From assembly GCA_902702965.1 (NCBI GenBank), contig CACRXP010000614.1, positions 332,594-396,593 on the forward strand: a stretch of 64,000 nucleotides of DNA, in the 5' to 3' direction. Position 1 is the first letter of the stretch. Each line of letters starts with the position of its first letter. Source of the stretch: Spirometra erinaceieuropaei (taxonomy: Eukaryota; Platyhelminthes; Cestoda; Diphyllobothriidea; Diphyllobothriidae). A model generated the notes under the pieces. It had not been told where the DNA came from. It did no database searches and saw only the letters and a program-made list of their open reading frames with translations. This document shows, piece by piece, positions 55,750 through 64,000 of the stretch. Position numbers and translations under genes: made by a program.

Positions 55750-58107
55750 CCCCTCACAGTTTAGGCGTGGATGATCATGTCTCCATCAACACCGGCGTTG
55801 ATGCCCCTTTTGATCATATTTTGACCAACCAGGGTAAGCTTTTTGTGTTAAAACTAGGGCTTAATGAAGCTGGTTCGGGTCATACTACTTCATTGGGTCT
55901 TCCGAAAATGTATCCCACCTCTTAACGTGCACCGGTAGCCATATCTGAGAGAAAGGTAAAGGTTCGCAACGCGCCCGCACGAAACATTCGCCTGCATCAG
56001 GCTTGCATATCTTATAATATTCCCGCTTTTCTTAAACATTCGAATGCTGAATCATATTCTAATCACCTAACAGCCTTTTAAATGACTTTTTTATACTTGC
56101 CGTCCTCTTGATACTGTAATGGCACAACCGGATAGAATTAATTCTTCCCATCTAAAATCTTTAAGGCGATAAAAGAACTCCTTTACAAGCTAGGCTTACG
56201 TGACGTTGCCATCTTAATAAAAACAAAGATTGCCAGACTAAATGACCATTTTTTGAGTCCCCTGTTTACCTCTTTTTCCACCCCCATATTTCTTCCTGCC
56301 TCTGTTACAATTTGGAAGAATCGTAAGCATCTCGCTGGCCATCGTAGCACACTGGCACATGTGGATACTGATTTAGACTCTTCAAACAATAATTTCATCT
56401 TTAGTCACAATGACTGCCATCTTCCTTCAAATGACATTCCCTACCACCATGTGCCTTCCAACCTGTGTTTGCGGCAGTAGTAGAGAAGCATCATATAATG
56501 GCCGTGGATTAGCAGTTGTCGGGCCGGATGGTGTCTCAACCCTTCTCATTAAATCTTATTGTTCGCAGACAACAACACACTTTATTAACATGGATTTCAT
56601 AGAATCCAAGGTTCCTGACGCGTAGCCTACAGTGAGAATCACTCCTATCCCTAAAACCCCGCTATATTTGGTCCTAATTCTTCTCGTCCAGTTGTTCGCT
56701 CTTCTGCACTTCTAAATCTTGCTGGAAAAATGCCCTAGCTAGGCTAAAACCATTCTCTTCCAGTTTTTTTGATTATCTACAATTTGCAATTAAAGCCAAC
56801 CGTTGTACTCTAAATGCCGCTGCTCTTGTGGTGCACTCTGCCTTACAAGAATTAGTAAGGGTTGCTGCGAGTACGCATGTGATTTTCTTGACTACTCCGC
56901 CTTCAATACCGTCCCGCGTCCTCTTCTTCTTGCCAAAACATCTGCGTGCGGCTTTTCAGGTTAGGCAGTCTCTTGCCTCCGCGGATACTTTACTTCCCGC
57001 ACTCAGTTTGCCCAATCAAGCGGCGGAAATCCACTTTCCTTCCTATGACCGTGGATGTCGTCAAGATTCCGCTTCAGCCCCTCACCTCTTCTCTCTCCCC
57101 ACCGATGACCTAAGGTCAATACGCGACTGTCTTTGGGTTAGGTATGCTGATAATGTGGTTGTTGGACACCCTCTCAAAAGTCAGACACACCTCCAGAGCC
57201 TAAAGAATGGTCTTGACCAGGTCCTAGTATGGTCGGGGAAAATTGTTTCCTAATGCACAACCAAAAGTCAGTCCAGTGCATTACCGACTGCGTCCCTCTC
57301 CTAGTCCTGAATCCTTTGACATCCTTCTTAACAAGGTATCCTTTCGGGTACCTGGGCGTTACTTTGTCATCAAATCTTCCATTTTTCCTCCATATTGATT
57401 CTCTGTTTACCAAAGCTCGTAAACTGCTTCATTACATTTGTCGTTAACGCTCCAACCACAAATCTCAACCCTTAATCTGGTGACTAATAGGTGCCTGTAT
57501 TCTCCCCCTTATTCGATATGGCCCTCGTGTAATTTACTAAAGTTCGTAAACATCTTGATTACATTCGTCGTTTACGTTCCAACCACATACCACAACCCTT
57601 ACTCTGGCGATTTATAGATGCCTGTATTTTTCCCATCATTCTATATTGTCCTCCTGTCATTTTTCCTGCTTTGCTGAACAAAGATCTATTAGTTTTAAAC
57701 CGAGGCATCCTTAGTTGGTGTTATCCCTCAGCGACGTTTCAAAACGGTCACACAATTTGCTGTTCGAATTCTAGATGACATTGCCCATCCATTTCATTCT
57801 GATCTTATTTCTGCGCAGTCTACCCACCCGACGAGCCACGGCTACCGACTTAGCTCTTTTCGCGCATCAGCATATTGAAATTCTGTATTTTCATTCCTGG
57901 TGCGCTTTCTTACATGTGGAGAGATAGAAATACAGAAGTTAAGTCTTGGAATGTCTCCTTAATAATCCTCCATTTTGTGTTAACCTTTTCGACGCTTGAG
58001 CAATCTATTATCTTATTTACTGCCCATAGTGGATAAAGCCCAGTTTGCGCTGAAAATTTTGCATTTATGATTTCAAAACAAAGCAAATTTCTCTCTCTGT
58101 CTCTCCC
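55750..58107 (+). mobile_element. family 2 non-LTR element, copy 2, broken
   Basis: It opens with endonuclease C-terminal parts (DDHVSINTGVDAPFDHILTN near 55772), an EN-RT linker shared with 5960-6180, RT N-terminal VVGPDGVSTLLIKSY (56517), RLRVRYADNVVVGHPLK near 57130 (catalytic second Asp changed to Asn) and thumb parts to 57890. It ends in a 3' UTR and TCTC-rich tail at 58090-58107. A diverged 125-bp tandem duplication lies at about 57410-57660. Multiple frame changes. The YADN motif would be inactive. Confidence 0.85.
57410..57664 (+). repeat. diverged tandem duplication inside family 2
   Basis: Unit 1 (TTTACCAAAGCTCGTAAACT.. to ..CTCGTGTAATTT) is followed by unit 2 (ACTAAAGTTCGTAAACATCT.. 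to ..CTCCTGTCATTTT). Each covers the same RT segment (KLLHYIRRLRSNHxPQPLLW). Divergence between units suggests joining of two different copies. Confidence 0.7.
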
Positions 58108-59542
58108 AAACAATTGAAATAAGGAAATCATTGCTTCAATCATGTGTTAAGAGTAGACTAAAGACGTTTTCTGAGTAAGGAGGAGTTAGGAGAGGTCATT
58201 TTCATGTCGGACCTGTCATTTAAAGCACCCAGTTTGTTTTCCGAGTTGATCTACCGAGTTGATGTATAGTACGCTCACTGACGAAATTTTATGCTAAGAA
58301 TGCTCATAGGTAATCGCGATCTGCATTTACTGATGTCCTGTGCTTTTCTATCCCGCGTTTGATTTGGAGTTGGATGAAGTCGATGACGAGTGGTGCAGTT
58401 GAAGATTAATCAAGCACCGAAACATTCTAATTACATGTCTGAGCTTTCGAACTAGTGCTAGAGTCCACGATAAGCGCACCAAAAAGCAACAGCTGGGGAG
58501 AATATTTGTCAGTCAGTGAGCGGTGACAAAAATTCGGAAGTGGCTGCACAGGGATCTGCATGTTGACGCCAAATCAACGCATCGATCTATTGAGTCCTGA
58601 TCCGAAGCTCAAATTGCAATAAATTCCCGGCTCTTATTACTTCTGCGGTGAGCGTATATCGTGGCGACAGCGAAGTCAAACCCCCAACCAGCTTCGAATG
58701 TGAGAGCAACCACCTTCTTTAATTCGTCATCCGTCGCACAGCCAATTCATGTTCGTATATGCGTAATCCAGGTGTCCATTTACGATTCCGGCTTAACGGC
58801 TGGCTACTTTGATGTCTGGTTGTGAAGGTCACAAGTGCGTGTTTCTTCCAAAATTAACTCTCTTCATACTACTTCTAACTTTCCTAAGTCCAACGCTATG
58901 ACGAATCCCAACTCTAATCTATTAGGATTTAGCTCCTGACCGCCGATAATGCTGGGGGATTATAACCCTGCCCTGCCTTCGGGTTTTTCAGGGGATCGTT
59001 TGCAGTGTCGTTTGTTAAATCTGGCTTCCCGAAGCTACACTCTGCCCAGCGGCCACATCCCGGTAACCGCCTCGAACGGCGGGCTAAACCAGGTGAGGGT
59101 ATCTGTGTGTGCATCCGCGCGCACGGTAATGTAGACCCCGCTGGCCGGATGGATCATTGCATCGCACAAGCCACCGTCCCTGCTCGGCCTTGCTGTGAAG
59201 CACACGGCGGACATCGTCGAAACCGACGACCGAACTCTCATTGTCAAATACAATGGGGTGAAACGCTGAGAAGTCAGCTCATGCATGTGACGTGGGCAGA
59301 TGGGCTCTTCAGCACTGTCGGCTATTGTGCTCGTTCCTCAAAACAGACAAGTAACCGGCTGGAAGGGTGGACTGGTGTCTACGGGTGCGAAGGGAAAGTT
59401 GGGTCCACGGTCTCAGAACAGATTCCGCAGTACGTGACCTATTTCATGAATTCTGATAACGGAAACATATGCGAGAATTTCTGGATGTCTTTAAAGTTGC
59501 GCATTTCGTGCAATGATTTACTATACTAACAACATAGGTATT
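58108..59542. other. no supported gene; repeat fragment
   Basis: Block 59165-59230 (CACCGTCCCTGCTC, CACACGGCGGACATCG) matches 21698-21770. Open frames at 59005-59529 and 59035-59286 mirror each other and show no motif. Confidence 0.45.
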
Positions 59543-59720
59543 AGTTAAAAACCCAGACACTCGTGTTTCGTCGATCTTATGCCGCCGCCTGACGCAGCTG
59601 CGAGGGGTCCGGCTCGGTACTGGGTCCCCCAGCTTTCTCCATGGGTTTTCTGGTATATGAACTCCAGTTTCAACTTGCCTTGTTTACTTTCTGAGGAAAC
59701 TAATGCACAAACTTAGAGCA
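59543..59720 (-). ncRNA. decayed hammerhead repeat, relative of 44401-44600
   Basis: The minus strand carries AGCT, GGGGGACCCA, GTACCGA, then CCTCGCAGCTGCG, GCGGCATAAGATCGAC, GAAACACGAGTGTCTGGG. Stem I (CCCA/UGGG), stem III (ACA-CGAG-UGU) and GAAA remain, but the CUGANGA core is GUACCGA, so it should be inactive. Flanks match those of 44401-44600. Confidence 0.6.
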
Positions 59721-60542
59721 AATCTTTCAAAGCAGACCTTTTTTCAGGCCCGGTACGAAGTTTGAAATGACATTAATGTGGGAGTCGAAACTCGTAGATG
59801 TCCCCGAACGAAGCTCAAAGTCGTTCAGAAATGTCTGACTGGATAACTATGAGGCAGTGAAATCAGAGACTGGACACACATTATGGACGGAAGCATTACA
59901 AGGAGATGTCAACGAATGCGGGACAACTTTCAAATAAACTATGAGAGACCTGATTGAAAGATACTGTCCCCTCAAGAAACGTCCAACCCGGAAACAAATC
60001 CGAATGGCTGACAACATCGCTTAAGAAGGAAATCCGGAATAAACGTAAGCTGGGTAAAATCATCTCACAAACGGAGAGCCCAGAAAAACTTCAGGAATTC
60101 AGACAACAACGAACCTAATGCAAAAGACTCATCCGAGAAGTACGTGCTTCTTATGAACTGAAGCTCCTAGAAGAGGCGCAGCAAAACTCTAAAGGGTTCT
60201 TTGCATATATCAGGAGCAATAGGAAAAACCGGGACCATCTGACAACATTGAAGGACAAAAATAACCTAATTGTGAGCGATGGTTTTCAAAAAGCCCATTT
60301 TCTTTCCGAGTTTTTCCTAAGTGTCTACACCACGGAACCACCGCTCCAGTCCTGTACTCTTCCACTGCCCGCCAACCAACCAGCACAGTATTTTTTACTC
60401 CGCAGTTAGTTTTAGCGGAGCTCAAGTCGCTTGGACCAGATGAGATCCCAGGTATGCTCCTACGTCAGCCAGCTGAAGAATTAGTAGAGCCACTTTCTAT
60501 AATCTTCCAAAAGTCGCTGGAAGCTGGCAAACTACCTGACTC

Positions 60543-60935
60543 ATGGAAGTTGGCCAACGTCGTACCTATCCGCAAGGGAGGATCACGGCCATTTCCCACC
60601 AACTACCGGAAGTGAGTTTGACGTGCATTTGCTGCAAACTGATGGAAAAGTTAATAAAAAAATCAATCACATCACTCGATACATTCCGCTGTCACATTAC
60701 CTCAGCTAAGCATGGCTTCAGCGAAAAGAGGTCCTGCCTCAAAAACCTGCTTTCCTCACTCGAGCATTGGTCAAAGGCCATGGATGAAGAAAATTCAATT
60801 GATGTCATTTACTTCGGCTTCAGCAAGGCATTCGATTGCGTCCCACATAAGCGCCTCATACAAAAGTTGTCAGAAGTAGGGATAAAAGCAAATCTTCTGA
60901 ACTGGATTCAAGAGTTCCTAAACGGTCGATTATAA
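60543..60935 (+). pseudogene. reverse transcriptase fragment, family 1 copy 3
   Basis: It reads VSLTCICCKLMEKLIKKSIT, KHGFSEKRSCLKNLLSSLEH and VIYFGFSKAFDCVPHKRLIQ. Compared with 3390-3720 the order is the same. The FDFSKAF motif has Gly for the first catalytic Asp. Confidence 0.8.
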
Positions 60936-61169
60936 AAAGTCACTGCGGATGACTACTGCTCAGAATGGGCACCTGCTACGAGTGGAGTCCCATAGGGGTC
61001 AGGTCTTGGGCCGCTCCTATTCATTATCTATGTAAATGACCTAGTACGGTAAGGAAAATCGGACAGCGCTCTTTGCAGTCCATCTTAAACTTTGGAGAGT
61101 GATAAAAGATGAAGATGACGTCAAGATACTACAAGAGGACGTAGGGAATTTGCACGCATCAAGCGAGAA

Positions 61170-61844
61170 ATGGTGTCTGAAATTCAGCGTCCAAAAATGT
61201 GCAGTAATGCACGTAGTATCAGCGAGGCCAAGAACAAATGCACCCCATGGCAGTATCTCCTGGACAATCAACAACGTAAAACCGTAGATGTGCAAAAAGA
61301 TCTCGCTATATTCATTAAAAATTATCTAAGCGTCACCTTGCAGTGTTTTAAAGTCGCTGCGCGGGCAATGTCCGTTGTCAGCGCGATAGGCAGAACGCTT
61401 ATTCACTTGAATAAAGATATCTTTGGCAAAGTATACGGGACAATTGTGCGGCCGCACCTGGAATATGCGGTACAGGCTCGGCGACCGTGGCTACGGAAGG
61501 ATATAGATATCTTGGAATGTGTACAACGGCGTACTACAAAGGCTGTTCATGGTCTCAAAAACTTCACGTACGAGCAGCGCCTGCCGGCCTTGAGCCTCTA
61601 TCCCCTCCACTACAGGCAGGGCAGAGGTGACCTTATAGCAACGTACCAGTTGGTAAGAGGACTTAATCTGGATGTCGACTGGGAAACGTTTTTTGAATTG
61701 ACACCCATGTCCAATCTCAGACGACATGATTACCAGCTTAAAAGAAACTGTGCCACACAAATCAACTTTTCTCCTTTTTCTCACAGACGGTCATTCGCCA
61801 ATGGAACTCATTGCCGGAGTTTGTTGTTAGTTCCCCTACCGTGA
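61170..61844 (+). pseudogene. RT C-terminal part, family 1 copy 3
   Basis: 224 residues read ..YLLDNQQRKTVDVQKDLAIF.., RPHLEYAVQARRPW, FTYEQRLPALSLYPLHYRQG and ..FFELTPMSNLRRHDYQLKRN... This is the CR1-type thumb and C-terminal region, which copies 1 and 2 have lost in part. The final block is out of frame. Confidence 0.8.
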
Positions 61845-62221
61845 ATGTGTTCAAGAGACAACTGGATACCCACCTGCTAAAAGGCTATCCGAACTGCCGA
61901 AGCCTAATCTAACAGATTACTGAAATGACTATAAATATACTGCTAACAGGATTTCAACAGATCCCATTTTGTGCGTTAAACTTAGCCTATATTGAAATTT
62001 TCAGTTTGAATGCGGTGAACAAAGTTTTTCGCAATTATTTCGCGAATACCATATGCCTTTCGCCTTTATGTTACATTGTTAGATTTATGAAATCTCTTTA
62101 CTAAAACTGCAAGCGAAAGTTTTGCAATTTAACTGTTTTCCATTACATGTGTACCCTCTAAATGGAGTTTTCAGGGCTTCTGTCGTTTACTCCAAATATA
62201 CTGACTGATACTGACTGAAGA

Positions 62222-63850
62222 CGGAGCGAAAACTGATCACCTTTCAGAATTTTTTTTGGTCTGCTTTTTGTAGTGAAACAGGATTCAACCCTTCGACCCT
62301 TCAATCCTTCGAAGACACCACAATTATGGAAGCCGTTCAGTTCACTGCGGGTATGCTTCTGACGAGTTGATGAGGCTAAAGGAATCAAAATCACCAGGTC
62401 CCGATGAGATTCCGGCGATGACTTTGAAGGAACTCACCGTTGAGTTGGCTAAGCCACTCTCCGTGCTTTTTAATACATCCTTCACGACCGGATATCTGCT
62501 ACCTGACTGGAAGTCTGCGTGGATTATGCCGCTGTACAAGGGCGGAAGTCGGGTCTCTGCGAACAATTACAGACCTGTCAGCCTCACCTCCATTTTCTGC
62601 ATGATTATGGAGAAAATATTAAAGCAACGATTAATGCAGTTCCTTGACGAAAACCATCTGCATGGATTCTAAAAAGGCAGATCCTGTGTGACAAACTTGC
62701 TCTGGAACACTGGACTCGGACGTTTGACAGAGGAGATATGGTGCATGCCACCTATATCAACTTTTAAAAAACCTTCGTCAGTGTTCCTCACCACCGCCTT
62801 CTATGCAAACTCAATCGTACAAGAGTGTAAGGTAAGCTTCTGATGTGGATTCGAAGCTTTTTACTCGACCGCTCTTAAGCCGTCCACGCCAGTAACCAGC
62901 AATCTGTCGAGGTTGACGTTAGGGATGGTGCTCACTTAGGCTCTGTTCTTGGCCCTACACTGTTTATCGTGTGCGTCAACAACTGCGCAAACGAACTGCA
63001 TAGCGATTTCGCAATGCTTTCTGATGAAAAAAGATCTGGGGTACCAAACGAAGCAAAGTTGACGAGGCGCGACAGCAGACAAATCTAGACCACCTCGAGC
63101 AATGGTCAAAAGAATGGCTTCTACCGGTTAACGTAAACAAGTGTTACTTCCTACGCGTCGGCGGAACCAGTTCTCCTAACCGTACCGTCTGACGGCTGAC
63201 TGGCAAATCACTGCAGGTAGTCGACGCCCAGAAGGACTTGGGTATAGGGATCAAAACCTCGCTTAAGCCTTCGCTGCAATGCTCAAAGTTAACCAAGTCA
63301 GCAATGTACATTCTATACCTCGTCAAACGGGCGTTCACTTCCTTTGATGAAGACTGTTTCGGCATGGTCTTTCGTGCGACCGCATCTGCAGTTTGCTGTC
63401 CAAATATGGAGACCCTGAATTGCTAAAGACCTCGGAATACTCGAAAAGTTTCAACGGCGGGCAACGAAACTTTTGTCTGGGCAGTGGTCACTACCCTACG
63501 AAAAACGATTAGCTTAACTTGACCTCTTTCCTTTGAGTTAAAGACAGCTATGTGGGGACCTGATACAAGCTTTTCGCACCTTGCGCAATTAGGGCTGCTG
63601 CTTCGCAACTGGAGACTATTTCGAGTTGGCGACGACGACTAAATTCAGAGGCAATCCACTCAAACTACGCGTAACTGATGCCCGGCTAGACCCACGAAAG
63701 TTCTTCTTCTGCAAAGGAGTGGTAGCAGGTGGAATGCTTTGCCTGATGACGTTGTTATGTTAAGATACATAGCAAATTTAAACGGAGGCTAGATCAACAT
63801 TGGAACCCGAACCGCATTAACGCCCGACTACAGCGAACTTGATAGCCAAA
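62222..63850 (+). mobile_element. CR1-like element of another family (family 3), broken
   Basis: It begins directly after the family 1 tail. It contains KESKSPGPDEIPAMTLKELT (62375), SAWIMPLYKGGSRVSANNYR and NYRPVSLTSIFCMIMEKILK, then in other frames a changed catalytic region (near 63000, FAMLSDE for FADD) and EKFQRRATKLLSGQW and FELATTTKFRGNPLKLRVTD. The 3' UTR reaches about 63850, with no clear tail. Related in its C-terminus to 31760-32192. Confidence 0.8.
62367..62672 (+). pseudogene. reverse transcriptase N-terminal part, family 3
   Basis: 101 residues ending at a stop after LDENHLHGF. The expected continuation (KGRSCVTNLL) is present after the stop. The motifs SPGPDEIP and NYRPVSL identify RVT_1. 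Confidence 0.82.
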
Positions 63851-63983
63851 TTTTACAATTTGGTGTTATGACAATACAACCACCAATATTTCAGTAACAT
63901 ATGTTAATGTCAATAAAAGTGAAAATCCGATTCCCAGGTGGCATATCAAAAGAAGAGTGGGCGTTCACCGGGAGGGGTTTATT

Positions 63984-64000
63984 TGAGATCCGACGTTTCG
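63984..64000 (-). ncRNA. possible 3' half of a hammerhead, cut by window end
   Basis: The minus strand begins CGAAACGTCGGATC, identical in its GAAACGTC part to the ribozyme at 53622-53615. The CUGAUGA core would lie beyond the window, so this is only a suggestion. Confidence 0.25.

Larger units (their letters stand above)
59766..62220 (+). mobile_element. family 1 CR1-like element, copy 3, broken
   Basis: It starts in the EN-RT linker (equivalent to 2545) and continues through RT to a 3' end with the tail TACTGACTGATACTGACTGA (62199-62219). Fragments of RT appear in different frames: LGPDEIPGMLLRQPAEELVE near 60435, DVIYFGFSKAFDCVPHKRL (the A-motif Asp is now Gly) and a long C-terminal frame at 61170-61844. 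Nonsense and frame changes make it dead. Confidence 0.87.

Noticed and set aside
1..64000. CRISPR arrays, bacterial operons or prophage
   Set aside because: No regularly spaced short repeats or compact operons; introns and retroelements show a eukaryotic genome.

Overview
The window is a stretch of a large, repeat-rich eukaryotic genome. Most likely it is a flatworm, and within flatworms a tapeworm of the Diphyllobothriidea type. The reasons are five: genes are split into short exons with GT-AG introns; secreted proteins predominate; CR1/Rex-like, RTE-like (with C2H2 zinc fingers after the reverse transcriptase), Penelope-like and Gypsy retroelements are mixed densely; Tc1/mariner elements and their deletion derivatives are present; and the Penelope-like copies carry hammerhead ribozymes. 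The taxon is inferred and could not be searched. Bases 65-835 are an assembly gap.

Host genes lie on the minus strand. (1) A complete five-exon trypsin-fold serine protease (49392 down to 46206, 305 aa) has phase-consistent introns and an intact His-Asp-Ser triad, but an unusual activation site and S1 pocket. (2) A seven-exon gene (29249 down to 27354, 217 aa) encodes a small secreted, N-glycosylated cysteine-rich protein that I do not recognise. (3) Three partly resolved models of similar style lie at 14346-11032, 18154-17381 and 22424-22168. Together with gene 2 they may form a locus of secreted proteins, possibly one diverged family.

The rest is mobile DNA. 1.3-6.2 kb: a CR1-like element carrying a hairpin insertion, cut by a second non-LTR element. 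6.2-10 kb: diverged repeats and a Penelope-like remnant. 19.2-20.9 kb: an RTE-like RT with zinc fingers. 26-37 kb: a Tc1/mariner element and several long foldback MITEs sharing its ends. 37.8-38.8 kb: an internally deleted non-LTR copy with endonuclease fused in frame to the RT C-terminus. 40.2-45.8 kb: CR1-like, Penelope-like and Gypsy remnants. 50.3-51.7 kb: Penelope-like and MITE remnants. 53.2-55.4 kb: the best Penelope-like element (RT, GIY-YIG, hammerhead), bracketed by inverted tRNA-derived sequences. 55.7-64 kb: three more non-LTR copies.

The most notable signals are two hammerhead ribozymes of different architecture: 53604-53658 on the minus strand, with a palindromic minimal stem III, and 44480-44571 on the plus strand, with a CUGACGA core. 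Each lies 3' of a GIY-YIG domain, with decayed relatives elsewhere in the window. Next are the secreted-protein locus, the atypical protease, and a short hairpin-bearing repeat at 2.4 and 26.6 kb. No working autonomous mobile element is evident.
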